DNA of 64,000 bases from positions 62,001 to 126,000 of the forward strand of contig NZ_LYBV02000033.1 of NCBI RefSeq assembly GCF_001660705.2, read 5' to 3'. The stretch is from Saccharicrinis aurantiacus. Lineage in GTDB: Bacteria; Bacteroidota; Bacteroidia; Bacteroidales; Marinilabiliaceae. The position numbers were made by a program, and so were the translations under genes. This document shows positions 33,721-43,023 of the stretch, piece by piece (position 1 is the stretch's first letter; each line of letters opens with the position of its first letter). The notes beneath the pieces were generated by a model. That model saw only the letters and a list, made by a program, of their open reading frames with translations, had not been told where the DNA came from and searched no databases.

Positions 33721-36282
33721 TTATCCACATTTAGATGAACCACAATCATGACAGATCAAACAACCTTCTTGATAAGTTAAGTTTTCTGATTTACAGTTTT
33801 CGCAAGTTCCTTTTTTAGCTTTTGTTCCGTCTGGAATATATTTTTTAAGTGCACGTTCAACACCATTCTTCCATGTATTAATAGACTCACTATCTAATTG
33901 TAATCCCGAAACCAAATCAATTGCATCGGCAATAGCCATTCCGTGACGCAATACGCCTGAAATTAATTTTGCGTAGTTCCAATACTCCTTATCAAACTTA
34001 TAACTTAAGCCTTCGATGGTTGTTTTATAACCGCGCTTATTCTCGAATTGGAAATCATAACGTGAGGTACCATCTTCGTCTCTATTTTTGATAATCATAC
34101 CACTTTGAACAGACTTTGGTAATAAAATACCATCCTCATCATCGGCAAGACCTGTAAATATCTCGTAAGGTCTACCATCTATTAAACCTACAAAAGCAAT
34201 CCACTTTTCTTTATTATTCTGGAAACGTACCACATCAGCATCCAACTCTACAGGACGTTTCTTTGTAGTTAACACCTTCTCTTCTTTCTCTTCCTCCTTT
34301 TTAGTATCAGCTACTAAAACTCCGGCACGAGAACCATCACGATAAACAGTAACCCCCTTACATCCGCTTTTCCAAGCCTCAACATAAAGATTACCAACCA
34401 ACTCTTCAGTAGCATCAGCAGGTAAGTTAATGGTTACACTAATTGAGTGATCAACCCACTTCTGTACACCTCCTTGCATGCGTACTTTATTCAACCAATC
34501 TACATCGTTAGAAGTAGCCTTATAATATGGAGATTCAGCTATCAGAACATCTAACTCTTCTTGCGTGTAATTTTTAGTTGTTGAATACCCTTTTGCTTCC
34601 ATCCAGGTAACAAACTTATGATGGAATACAACATATTCTTCCCAACTATCGCCAACCTCATCAATAAAGTCAACTCTTACTTCAGCATCATTAGGATTTA
34701 CCTTACGACGACGCTTGTAAACTGGCATAAACACCGGCTCAATACCTGAAGAGGTTTGTGTCATTAAACTAGTAGTTCCCGTAGGAGCAATAGTTAATAA
34801 GGCAATATTTCTACGGCCATAAGTTTTCATATCTTTTGCCAACTGAGGATCAGCCTCGAACAAACGATTGATGAAAGGATTTTCTGCTTCTTTTTTAGCA
34901 TCAAAAATAGGGAATGCACCACGCTCTTTAGCCATACTCACAGATGAGCGATATGCAGCTAGAGCTAATTCTTTATGTACTTGAATAGAAAAATCAACAG
35001 CATCATCACTACCATAGCGTAATCCTAAAGCAGCTAACATATCACCTTCTGCAGTGATACCAACTCCTGTACGACGTCCTTCTTCCGCTTTAGTACGAAT
35101 GTTAATCCATAGATTCTTTTCAACAGCCTTTACCTCTTCAGACTCAGGATCTTCGTCTATTTTTGCAATAATAGCATCAATCTTTTCTAATTCAAGATCG
35201 ATAATATCATCCATGATACGTTGGGCATAACCCACATGTTTTTTGAATTTCTCAAAGTCGAATTTAGCCTTATCTGTAAATGGGTCGTTAACATACGAAT
35301 ATAAGTTAACCGCAATTAATCGACAGCTATCGTAAGGACACAATGGAATTTCACCACAAGGATTAGTTGATACTGTTCCGTAACCTAAATCAGCATAAGA
35401 ATCTGGTACCGACTCACGTATAATAGTATCCCAAAATAAGATACCTGGTTCAGCTGATTTCCATGCATTATGAACAATTTTATTCCACAATGAGTTGGCA
35501 TCAACCTCTTTTGTATATTTTGGATTTTTAGAATCTATTGGATATTGTTGACCATAAGGCGTACCATCAACAACAGATTGCATAAATCCATCATCTATTT
35601 TTACAGATACATTGGCTCCTGTTATTTTACCCTGCTCTAACTTGGCATCAATAAATGACTCAGAGTCAGGATGCTTAACTGATACACTTAACATTAATGC
35701 ACCTCTACGACCGTCTTGTGCAACCTCACGAGTAGAGTTTGAGTAACGCTCCATAAAAGGCACAATACCTGTTGAAGTTAAGGCAGAGTTCTTAACAGGA
35801 GAACCTTTAGGACGAATATGTGACAAATCATGCCCTACTCCACCTCTACGTTTCATTAACTGAACCTGCTCTTGGTCAATTTTCATAATACCTCCGTAAG
35901 AGTCAGATTTTCCATCATTACCAATTACAAAACAGTTAGATAGCGATCCAATTTGAAATTGATTTCCAATCCCTGCCATTGGTCCACCTTGAGGAACTAT
36001 GTATTTAAATCGATCAAACAATTCAAACAACTCATCTTCCGACATTGGATTAGCATACTTCTTTTCGACTCTAGCAATTTCAGAAGCTAAACGACGGTGC
36101 ATCATATTAGGATCTAATTCATAGATATTACCATCTGAATCTTTCAGTGCGTATTTGTTAACCCAAACACGTGCTGCTAGCTCGTCACCTTCAAAATATT
36201 TTAATGCTGCTTCGAATGCATCATCATTTGTGTAGAGAGATGTTTTTTCATCGTTTTTTTTGCCGATTTGTGAAACTGCCAT
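33721..36282 (-). CDS. nrdJ: Adenosylcobalamin-dependent (class II) ribonucleoside-diphosphate reductase
   Basis: 853 residues from the ATG at 36282 (MAVSQIGKKND). The frame extends upstream to 36384 but that part is AT-rich leader. NrdJ makes deoxynucleotides using B12. Core motifs: GSLSNCFVIGN (about 110), QVQLMKRRGGVGHDLSHIRP, STNPCGEIPLCPYDSCRL with the active-site loop at about 305-315, and LLTIAPTGTTSLM. The C-terminal tail (CENC, CLICHDC, SSKCG) is a Cys-rich zinc/redox segment usual for this family. No B12 riboswitch was recognised upstream, where instead short repeats occur. Confidence 0.95.
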   Translation of the reverse strand: MAVSQIGKKNDEKTSLYTNDDAFEAALKYFEGDELAARVWVNKYALKDSDGNIYELDPNMMHRRLASEIARVEKKYANPMSEDELFELFDRFKYIVPQGGPMAGIGNQFQIGSLSNCFVIGNDGKSDSYGGIMKIDQEQVQLMKRRGGVGHDLSHIRPKGSPVKNSALTSTGIVPFMERYSNSTREVAQDGRRGALMLSVSVKHPDSESFIDAKLEQGKITGANVSVKIDDGFMQSVVDGTPYGQQYPIDSKNPKYTKEVDANSLWNKIVHNAWKSAEPGILFWDTIIRESVPDSYADLGYGTVSTNPCGEIPLCPYDSCRLIAVNLYSYVNDPFTDKAKFDFEKFKKHVGYAQRIMDDIIDLELEKIDAIIAKIDEDPESEEVKAVEKNLWINIRTKAEEGRRTGVGITAEGDMLAALGLRYGSDDAVDFSIQVHKELALAAYRSSVSMAKERGAFPIFDAKKEAENPFINRLFEADPQLAKDMKTYGRRNIALLTIAPTGTTSLMTQTSSGIEPVFMPVYKRRRKVNPNDAEVRVDFIDEVGDSWEEYVVFHHKFVTWMEAKGYSTTKNYTQEELDVLIAESPYYKATSNDVDWLNKVRMQGGVQKWVDHSISVTINLPADATEELVGNLYVEAWKSGCKGVTVYRDGSRAGVLVADTKKEEEKEEKVLTTKKRPVELDADVVRFQNNKEKWIAFVGLIDGRPYEIFTGLADDEDGILLPKSVQSGMIIKNRDEDGTSRYDFQFENKRGYKTTIEGLSYKFDKEYWNYAKLISGVLRHGMAIADAIDLVSGLQLDSESINTWKNGVERALKKYIPDGTKAKKGTCENCKSENLTYQEGCLICHDCGSSKCG

Positions 36283-36684
36283 AGTATCGAAATTTATTAA
36301 GTATCTTATTTTGTTGTGATTATAAAAATTGGCTGTTGCTATTTTGTATGTTGTAAATGTAATGAAGGGAACTATTTTTGGCAAGGATAACTTTTAAACA
36401 CAACACAAAGTTGTCCAAAAACACAATCTTAAATCCTACTATACAACCCTTTATGTTTTTTAAAAAACTATAAAGTTGTCCGAAAAGTATTTTTTATCAA
36501 CAGTTATCAACAAATAACTTCCAACTATTGGAATATATAAATAGAGAGTGTATGGTGATTTTTTTATAAATAAGACCCAAAAATGGTTAATTTCCTATAA
36601 CAAGATTTTGCCTTCCAAAATATGGAAAAGTAATAAACACATCTCAATAATTATCTATAAAAAAGAAGATTTACGACTAACGGT
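36283..36684. other. nrdJ upstream region with short repeats
   Basis: 402 bases between nrdJ and the end of waaA. AAAGTTGTCCAAAA at 36407-36420 recurs as AAAGTTGTCCGAAAA at 36472-36486. TTATCAACA occurs twice in tandem at 36494-36502 and 36504-36512, one base away from the DnaA-box consensus TTATCCACA. A minus-strand TATCCTTG at 36389-36382 is a near match to the -7 box. Confidence 0.5.
36407..36512. promoter_or_regulatory. Candidate nrdJ control sites (two repeat pairs)
   Basis: Two direct repeats of AAAGTTGTCCRAAAA 65 bases apart, plus two TTATCAACA direct repeats 10 bases apart. The latter resemble DnaA boxes with a C-to-A change. Known precedent: E. coli nrdAB is controlled by DnaA boxes. 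No palindromic NrdR box was found. Assignment is by position only. Confidence 0.4.
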
Positions 36685-37908
36685 CTACTCTAAAAGTTTT
36701 GATAGAATTGCCTGAGTTGCACCACGCATTTTAGTAACGTAATCTTTTGAGGCATCTTGAGCACTGTTTAAAACAACGCTATCATTTAGAAGGGTATTTA
36801 CATTCTTATCAAACTCTGATTGGTTGTTAATACAGAAAGCTCCTTTTAATTCAATCAGATCACACGCCTCTTGATACTTTTTATATTTTGGCCCAAACAA
36901 AACTGGTAACCCAAAGGTACTTGCTTCAATTGTATTATGAATACCACTGCCAAAACCTCCTCCAATATATGCGATGGTTCCGTATTGATACATTGAGGAA
37001 AGCATACCCATTGTATCCACAATCAAAACCTGAATCTCTGACAAGTCAACTCCCTCTGCCTTGGTATAGCGTATACTTGGAACATTCAGCTGCGACTCAA
37101 TTTGAGCAATATGATCTTCATGGATTTCGTGAGGAGCTAAGAGTAGCTTTACATTTGGATTTTTATGAATATAGTTTATTAATAACTTTTCGCCTGCAGG
37201 CCATGAACTACCACCTATGATCACCTTGCAATCACTTGTAAACTCTTTTACCAATTGGTAGGACTTTGCATTCTTAGATATTTCGTATACACGATCAAAA
37301 CGCGTATCACCTGCAACTTCAACATTACCTATATTAATAGACTGTAATAAATTCTCTGATTGTTGGTCTTGCACGTAAAGCTTTGTGAAAAAAGTCAGCA
37401 TATTTCTATTAAAACCTCCATACCACTTAAAGAAGATATGTTCCGGGCGAAATATTGAAGATACAGAGTATATCTCAATATTAAGATTTGATAGTATTTT
37501 TAGATAGTGATACCAAAACTCATATTTAACAAAGACTACTTTTCGAGGATTAATGGCTGAAATAAAACGCTTAACCAACATGGGCTTATCTGCAGGCAAA
37601 TAAAAAACATAATCAGCATACTCGTAGTCTTTCTGTACATCATAACCCGAGGGCGAAAAAAAGGTAAGTACTATTTTCTGGGATGCATCCTTCTGTCTAA
37701 TTGCCTCCATAATAGGCCTTCCTTGCTCAAATTCTCCTAATGATGCACAATGAATCCAAATGGTTTTTTCTTTAAGACTGAGGCTATCTATTGCCTTCAT
37801 AGTCTCTTTTCTACCATGATGAAGCTTGTTAGCCTTATCTTTAAATGGTGCCAAAACACGCAATACAAAACCGAAAAACTGAATTCCTAAATTATAGATG
37901 AGCAACAT
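36685..37908 (-). CDS. waaA: 3-deoxy-D-manno-octulosonic acid (Kdo) transferase
   Basis: 407 residues. It adds Kdo to lipid A precursor at the inner membrane. N-terminal hydrophobic anchor (LLIYNLGIQFFGFVLRVLAP), then IWIHCASLGEFEQGRPIMEA with the catalytic Glu, VLTFFSPSGYDV, VVFVKYEFWYHYL and the GT-B C-terminal AYIGGGFGSGIHNTIEASTF and GLPVLFGPKYKKYQEA segments. All match WaaA/KdtA. Own promoter (37937-37944), downstream of the pgk terminator. Confidence 0.95.
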   Translation of the reverse strand: MLLIYNLGIQFFGFVLRVLAPFKDKANKLHHGRKETMKAIDSLSLKEKTIWIHCASLGEFEQGRPIMEAIRQKDASQKIVLTFFSPSGYDVQKDYEYADYVFYLPADKPMLVKRFISAINPRKVVFVKYEFWYHYLKILSNLNIEIYSVSSIFRPEHIFFKWYGGFNRNMLTFFTKLYVQDQQSENLLQSINIGNVEVAGDTRFDRVYEISKNAKSYQLVKEFTSDCKVIIGGSSWPAGEKLLINYIHKNPNVKLLLAPHEIHEDHIAQIESQLNVPSIRYTKAEGVDLSEIQVLIVDTMGMLSSMYQYGTIAYIGGGFGSGIHNTIEASTFGLPVLFGPKYKKYQEACDLIELKGAFCINNQSEFDKNVNTLLNDSVVLNSAQDASKDYVTKMRGATQAILSKLLE

Positions 37909-37936
37909 ATCTTATTAAACTAGATTATAATTTTCG

Positions 37937-37944
37937 CAAAGGTA
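37937..37944 (-). promoter_or_regulatory. waaA promoter -7 box
   Basis: Minus-strand TACCTTTG followed by CG, matching TAnnTTTG, 29 bases upstream of the ATG. Confidence 0.6.
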
Positions 37945-37956
37945 AATATTTGAGCA

Positions 37957-37985
37957 TAAAAAAAGCCCTGCTAATGCAGAGCTTT
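37957..37985 (-). terminator. Terminator of pgk
   Basis: Minus-strand AAAGCTCTGC pairs with GCAGGGCTTT (one mismatch) across a TTA-type loop, followed by a run of T. Confidence 0.85.
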
Positions 37986-38005
37986 ATAATATGACAGTAA
38001 TAAAA

Positions 38006-39181
38006 TTACTTAGTTACAGCTTCAACACCTGGAAGAACTTTTCCTTCTAAGTACTCCAAAGAAGCACCACCACCTGTTGAAATATGGCTCATTTTGTCAG
38101 CTAATCCACTTTGGTTAACAGCAGCAACAGAATCACCACCACCAATAATAGAAGTTGCAGCAGAAGCAGCAACAGCTTCACAAACACCAAATGTTCCTTT
38201 TGAGAAGTTAGGCATTTCAAAACATCCCATTGGGCCATTCCAAACAATAGTTTTAGCACCTGCGATTTCTGCAGAATATGCTTTTACTGTATCAGGACCA
38301 ACATCAAGTGCCATTCTTCCTTCTGGAATTTCAACACCTACAACTTGAATATCTGCATCATCAGCAAATTTGTCAGCAGCTAGGTTATCAGTAGGTAACA
38401 TAAAGTTAACTCCTTTAGCATTAGCATCAACTAAAATTTGTTTTGCAGTATCAATTAAATCATCCTCAACTAAAGAACCACCAATTCCGTGACCTTGAGC
38501 TTTTAAGAATGTATAAGCCATACCACCACCAATAAGGATAGTATCTACTTTTTCAATTAATGATTTTAACACCTCTAATTTACCAGAAACTTTAGCACCA
38601 CCAACGATAGCAACAAAAGGACGCTCTGGATTAGAAACAGTATCACCTAAGAACTTGATTTCTTTATCTAATAGGTAACCTGCCATTTTTTCGTCGAAAT
38701 ACTTAGCGATAATAGTAGTAGAAGCATGAGCACGGTGAGCAGTACCGAAAGCATCGTTTACATATACATCAGCTAATTCTGAAAGTTGCTTAGAGAATTC
38801 CTCTTCACCTTTAGTCTCAGCATTGTGGAAACGTAAGTTTTCTAATAACATTACTTCCCCCATTTTAAGATCATCAGCCATAGCCTTAACCTCAGTACCA
38901 ACACAGTCAGGAGCCATTTTTACATCAACACCTAATTTAGCAGATAAATGCGCTACCACGTGCTTTAATGAGAATTTTTCTTGTACTTCTCCCTTTGGAC
39001 GACCAAGGTGAGACATTAAGATTACAGCACCACCGTCAGCTAATACTTTTTTGATAGTTGGAAGAGCTGCTAAAATACGAGTATCATCAGTAATCTCGAA
39101 TTTATCGTTTAACGGCACGTTAAAATCCACACGGATAATCGCCTTTTTTCCTGAGAAATTATAAGTTTCAATTGCAGGCAT
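38006..39181 (-). CDS. pgk: Phosphoglycerate kinase
   Basis: 391 residues, full length. Glycolytic enzyme making ATP from 1,3-bisphosphoglycerate. RVDFNVPLN (17-25), LMSHLGRPKG, LLENLRFH, VNDAFGTAHRAHAST, VGGAKVSGKLEVL, GGGMAYTFLKA, TIVWNGPMGCFE and IIGGGDSVAAV are all in canonical order. Monocistronic, with promoter box at 39273-39280 and a terminator after the stop. Confidence 0.98.
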   Translation of the reverse strand: MPAIETYNFSGKKAIIRVDFNVPLNDKFEITDDTRILAALPTIKKVLADGGAVILMSHLGRPKGEVQEKFSLKHVVAHLSAKLGVDVKMAPDCVGTEVKAMADDLKMGEVMLLENLRFHNAETKGEEEFSKQLSELADVYVNDAFGTAHRAHASTTIIAKYFDEKMAGYLLDKEIKFLGDTVSNPERPFVAIVGGAKVSGKLEVLKSLIEKVDTILIGGGMAYTFLKAQGHGIGGSLVEDDLIDTAKQILVDANAKGVNFMLPTDNLAADKFADDADIQVVGVEIPEGRMALDVGPDTVKAYSAEIAGAKTIVWNGPMGCFEMPNFSKGTFGVCEAVAASAATSIIGGGDSVAAVNQSGLADKMSHISTGGGASLEYLEGKVLPGVEAVTK

Positions 39182-39272
39182 GTTAATAAAATTATATGGT
39201 TATTATAAAATAAAATTCAATTCAGTATGGTGCTATACCTTAACTCATAAACACCATTTATCACTTGTTGCG

Positions 39273-39280
39273 CAAATATA
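39273..39280 (-). promoter_or_regulatory. pgk promoter -7 box
   Basis: Minus-strand TATATTTG followed by CG, matching TAnnTTTG; leader about 85 bases. Confidence 0.6.
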
Positions 39281-39339
39281 ACCAAACTAAGTTTAAAAAT
39301 GATATAAATTAGCTTTTAGAAAGCACTAACAAAAGTTAA

Positions 39340-40194
39340 TTAACCCTTCTTAAATTGATCAATTAACACTTTTAAAGTTTCATCCTTAATTTTTGATCCG
39401 TATACAACAAACCAGTCGTTTAACAAATTTGATCGGTTATAATCAAATCGCAATTCCGATTTCCAATTAATAAAACGAGCACCTGCAGCTTCAGCTACTG
39501 CCTGACCTGCGGCCGTATCCCATTCCATAGTAGGCCCAAGACGCGGATATATATCTGCAACACCTTCTGCTACTTTACATATTTTTAATGAGCTTCCTAC
39601 TGATAAGAAATCAATTGACCCATATTCATTTTTTAATAGATCAACAAACTCTTCAGTTTCTTTTGAAAGATGACTTACGCTTGCCATAACTTGTAGGCTA
39701 ACATTATTGGCACGAGATGGAAGTTTAACCTTCTCCTGATTTCGAAAACTCGAACAATTTTCATTTTCCCAGTTACCTGATAGAATTACTTTAAAGGCCC
39801 CTTCTTCTAATGACCCATAATATAATTCACCCTTAGCCGGCACAAACACAACTCCTGATACAGGATAATTATCCTCAACCAAAGCAATATTTACGGTAAA
39901 CTCACCCGTTTTTTTTATGAATTCTTTTGTGCCATCAATAGGGTCGACAACCCATAATTTATTCCAATCTTTTCTCGATTCATAAGAATCATGCTTACCC
40001 TCTTCGCTTAATATTGGAATTTGAGTTGAAGTTAAAGCCTCAACAATAATATTATGAGCAGCTTTATCAGCAAGGGTTAGAGGTGAATTATCGCCTTTAA
40101 TCTCAACACCAAAATCACCACTTCTATAAATTTCCATTATTGCTTTGCCAGCATTAACGGTAGCCTCAATGGCCTTATTTAATAAATCACTCAT
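39340..40194 (-). CDS. cysQ: 3'(2'),5'-bisphosphate nucleotidase
   Basis: 284 residues. It hydrolyses PAP to AMP, clearing a by-product of sulfate activation and sulfotransfer. Inositol-monophosphatase fold motifs: ILSEEGKHDS with metal-binding Glu at 64-65, WVVDPIDGTKEFIKKTGEFT with DPIDGT at 84-89, and GPTMEWDTAAGQAVAEAAG. Last gene of a row after the sugar transferase, DUF4296 gene and a hypothetical gene, 4 bases after the latter. In many genomes cysQ sits beside sulfated-polysaccharide or sulfate genes; here a link with the polysaccharide locus is only positional. Confidence 0.94.
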   Translation of the reverse strand: MSDLLNKAIEATVNAGKAIMEIYRSGDFGVEIKGDNSPLTLADKAAHNIIVEALTSTQIPILSEEGKHDSYESRKDWNKLWVVDPIDGTKEFIKKTGEFTVNIALVEDNYPVSGVVFVPAKGELYYGSLEEGAFKVILSGNWENENCSSFRNQEKVKLPSRANNVSLQVMASVSHLSKETEEFVDLLKNEYGSIDFLSVGSSLKICKVAEGVADIYPRLGPTMEWDTAAGQAVAEAAGARFINWKSELRFDYNRSNLLNDWFVVYGSKIKDETLKVLIDQFKKG

Positions 40195-40198
40195 ATTC

Positions 40199-40720
40199 TT
40201 ATATTATTATTTTCATCTTACTTTTAGAGTTCCATCTAAAAGGCTCCTTACCAACACCTGATATAGCAAGAAGGCCCGACGAATTACCTTCTGATATTGT
40301 GCCAAAATTATTACTATTAAAAAAGTCCAATATCGATTCTGAAGAAATTAAATCAGCATAGGCATCATAATCTTCCGCATTTAACTCAGAAAAACTGGTC
40401 AATCGCGGTAAAACTTTAATCAACTCATTTAGTTCAGAAATGTTATTAAGGTCGCATTTTACTGAGATATTACCCCTTTTCACAAATTGTCTTAATCTCA
40501 ATAATTGCTCCTCTTTATCTTGCAAAAAGAAAGAGGAGGATACCGATGAAATTAGCTTAGGAACTATTAAACCATTTACGTGCTCCATAAAGGGTTCTTC
40601 AGAAAATTGAACACGCTCACGAACCTCAATAATTCTTCCAGAGCTATCAAAGGTGATAACCGGAAATTTACCAATACTATTGTCTGGTCTAAGGTAATAA
40701 TGAGATGCTATTTTCCTCAT
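40199..40720 (-). CDS. Conserved hypothetical protein, amidohydrolase-like beginning without metal site
   Basis: 173 residues, no signal peptide. The opening (SHYYLRPDNSIGKFPVITFD, then VNGLIVPKLISSV) resembles the first strands of Bacteroidota amidohydrolase-like proteins, where a VNGLLVPGFV-type stretch runs into an HxH metal motif; that motif is absent here and the remainder (LLRLRQFVKRGNISVKCDLN) is short. Its ATG overlaps the 3' end of the DUF4296 gene by 32 bases and its stop is 4 bases before cysQ, so it is translated as part of this operon. Function unknown; the resemblance is weak. Confidence 0.65.
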   Translation of the reverse strand: MRKIASHYYLRPDNSIGKFPVITFDSSGRIIEVRERVQFSEEPFMEHVNGLIVPKLISSVSSSFFLQDKEEQLLRLRQFVKRGNISVKCDLNNISELNELIKVLPRLTSFSELNAEDYDAYADLISSESILDFFNSNNFGTISEGNSSGLLAISGVGKEPFRWNSKSKMKIII

Positions 40721-41501
40721 TCAATAGAAGTGAATCAACAGGTGGAATAAATTCTAATTCAATTTGCTTAACACGAGCTTTAATTAACTCTGTTGTATCA
40801 TGATTCAAAAGGTATCCTGATAATTTCACTATTGTATCATTACCATCCTTACCTACAAATAACTCTGCTTTTGTATTGTTATAGGTAGATGGCAGATGAT
40901 ATTGTAATGTATCAAAACTACTATCCTTATACATGGCAATTAATTCTAACTTAACACTATCGGCTAAGTTCCCTTTTAGGAACTGATAAAAGGCACTTAA
41001 TCGATAAGAATCAGCTTCAATAGTATCAACATCAAATTCAAAAGGAATTCTTCGATCAATAGTATCCTTATCATTAATACTAAATTTCTTATCTAGTTTC
41101 CAGATATTTCTTCGCTCTTTCTCTTTGCGAATAGACTCTTCTTTGGCTTTTTGATCCTTAACTATCTGTTGCCATTCAGCCTCTTTATGCCCTAATTTTG
41201 AAAGAACACTTTCATAAACTTCTTGATAAATCTGAGGATGTGATAAATACCATGAAGTTATGGTATCAAATAATTCTTCTGTAAGATTATGCTTCTCTAA
41301 TACACCTTGGTAATAAGCCGAAGCCTTAGAATCAATATCTTTATTATTCAACCGTAGCTGACTTATAGTCGCTTCTGATAAATGAACATCAGCAAGTATT
41401 TCGGCAAACTCTTCTTCATCGGGGAATCCATTAGGAAGTCTATCTTGAATACAAGAGACCAAGCAAGTAGATATTACCAATAGAGTTATTAAATATTTCA
41501 T
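40689..41501 (-). CDS. DUF4296-containing lipoprotein
   Basis: 270 residues from the ATG at 41501. A start at 41516 would place polar residues before the signal peptide and is rejected. MKYLITLLVISTCLVSC is a lipoprotein signal with lipobox LVSC and Cys at 17. Residues about 24-105 (FPDEEEFAEILADVHLSEAT, SAYYQGVLEKHNLTEELFDT, ITSWYLSHPQIYQEVYESVL) follow the DUF4296 pattern of Bacteroidota, function unknown. A charged helical linker and a beta-rich C-terminal half follow. In an operon with the sugar transferase gene. Confidence 0.82.
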   Translation of the reverse strand: MKYLITLLVISTCLVSCIQDRLPNGFPDEEEFAEILADVHLSEATISQLRLNNKDIDSKASAYYQGVLEKHNLTEELFDTITSWYLSHPQIYQEVYESVLSKLGHKEAEWQQIVKDQKAKEESIRKEKERRNIWKLDKKFSINDKDTIDRRIPFEFDVDTIEADSYRLSAFYQFLKGNLADSVKLELIAMYKDSSFDTLQYHLPSTYNNTKAELFVGKDGNDTIVKLSGYLLNHDTTELIKARVKQIELEFIPPVDSLLLNEENSISLLP

Positions 41502-41528
41502 ATGCATAGAAGACAAAGTATAATGCTA

Positions 41529-42923
41529 TTAATGCCCATCAGCCCTCACCATTGTACGAATGGTTTTTAGAAAGATTACGAAGTCTAATTTAAGAGACCA
41601 ATTATCAATATAATCCAAATCCATTTTCATCCACTCCTCAAAAGAAATATTATTACGACCCGAAACTTGCCACGTACAAGTTATACCAGGTTTCATAGAT
41701 AACCTACGCAGTTGCCAACGTTCGTATTCTTTTACCTCCTGAGGTACTGGTGGACGTGGACCTACAATAGACATGTCACCTAATAAAACATTGAAAAATT
41801 GAGGTAACTCATCTAAACTTGTTTTTCGAAGAAACTTACCAATACTCGTAATCCTTGGATCATTTTTCATCTTAAAAACAGGACCGTCCATTTCATTATC
41901 CTCCATAAGCTTTTTCTTAAGCTCCTCGGCATTGGTTACCATTGTTCTAAACTTATAAGCATAAAATTTACGACCTCGTAAACCAACCCTTTTTTGCTTA
42001 AAAAACACAGGCCCTTTAGAAGTAAACATTATCAACAAAGAAATAATTACAAATACAGGAGAGGCCAAAATTATAATGGTAAATGAAGTCATAAAATCAG
42101 CCACAGCCTTAATTCGCATTGCCAAATAATCCATTGGAGTATTTGCAATTGTTAATAAAGGCATTGTGCTATAATGATGTACATGAGCTTTGCTTTTCAA
42201 TCTATTAAAAAGGGGAGAGTACATTCTAAATGTTACACCAACTTCTGAACATGAGAAAATTAATCTTTCAATGGCTTCCACATTCATGCCATCTTCAATC
42301 AAAATTAACTCATCTATGGTTTTTTGCTCTAGAATCTGATCGATATCACTATCCATAGACAACCAAGTAAATTGATTGCCATATTTTTCCTTTAATTTTT
42401 CATCTCCTATAATAGCCGTAATCTTGTAACCCCATTCTTTATATTTTATCACTTGATCAATGAAAGAGCTAGCTGAATGATCTCCCATAATAATTATAGA
42501 TCGTGAGTTGCGTCCATGTAAACGTGCCCTTTTAAAGAATGAATATAACAAAACTTTAAAACTGAACATTAACAGCAAGTTTACTGCAGCAAAATAAATT
42601 AAAGGATCAATCCCCACATAGTATAAATCAAAGCCAAGAACAGCTAAACCAAGAATTCCAACTCCAATGCCGACAAGACTTACACAATTAAAAAAAATAG
42701 CAGAGTAAGGTCGGGATCTATGTATCTGTGCTAATCTAAAATACTTACCTAATGTAAACCAAACAAATGCTATAATGAGATGCAGAATAACAGAATCCTT
42801 ATATCTAAGAAAGGAAAAATGACCAAAATATAAGAATAAGGATAGGTTAAAAGATACCCATCCGATTAATACTTCTATGATTGCTAGAAAATTATTTACT
42901 ACTGATTCTTTTTGTCTCAGCAT
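41529..42923 (-). CDS. Undecaprenyl-phosphate sugar phosphotransferase (WcaJ/WbaP type)
   Basis: 464 residues. It transfers a sugar phosphate from a nucleotide sugar to undecaprenyl phosphate, priming polysaccharide synthesis. Four N-terminal transmembrane helices (to about 120), a Rossmann-like CoA-binding domain (SIIIMGDHSASSFIDQVIKY), another helix, and a catalytic C-terminal domain: FFKQKRVGLRGRKFYAYKFR, RKTSLDELPQFFNVLLGDMS, IVGPRPPVPQEV and MKPGITCTWQVSGRN. The first sugar is commonly glucose, galactose or GlcNAc-type; not decidable here. A TATCTTTG box at 42967-42974 starts its operon. Confidence 0.93.
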   Translation of the reverse strand: MLRQKESVVNNFLAIIEVLIGWVSFNLSLFLYFGHFSFLRYKDSVILHLIIAFVWFTLGKYFRLAQIHRSRPYSAIFFNCVSLVGIGVGILGLAVLGFDLYYVGIDPLIYFAAVNLLLMFSFKVLLYSFFKRARLHGRNSRSIIIMGDHSASSFIDQVIKYKEWGYKITAIIGDEKLKEKYGNQFTWLSMDSDIDQILEQKTIDELILIEDGMNVEAIERLIFSCSEVGVTFRMYSPLFNRLKSKAHVHHYSTMPLLTIANTPMDYLAMRIKAVADFMTSFTIIILASPVFVIISLLIMFTSKGPVFFKQKRVGLRGRKFYAYKFRTMVTNAEELKKKLMEDNEMDGPVFKMKNDPRITSIGKFLRKTSLDELPQFFNVLLGDMSIVGPRPPVPQEVKEYERWQLRRLSMKPGITCTWQVSGRNNISFEEWMKMDLDYIDNWSLKLDFVIFLKTIRTMVRADGH

Positions 42924-42966
42924 CTATTTAAGTTTATGGTATTATTGATCAAATTTTAACGGCTTA

Positions 42967-42974
42967 CAAAGATA
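42967..42974 (-). promoter_or_regulatory. Promoter -7 box of the sugar-transferase operon
   Basis: Minus-strand TATCTTTG matches TAnnTTTG, 44 bases upstream of the ATG at 42923. Confidence 0.6.
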
Positions 42975-43023
42975 TAAAATTAACCGATGATACAATTTTC
43001 GTTTAAGAAAATATCAAAAACAC

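Noticed and set aside
36283-36384. N-terminal extension of nrdJ
   Set aside because: The extra 34 residues are AT-rich, unlike the family, and fall in the apparent leader and promoter.
36494-36512. Replication origin from paired DnaA-like boxes
   Set aside because: Only two imperfect boxes, no dnaA/dnaN or AT-rich unwinding cluster next to them.
36283-36684. B12 riboswitch upstream of the B12-dependent reductase
   Set aside because: No B12-box-like conserved sequence or suitable set of stems was found in the 400 bases.
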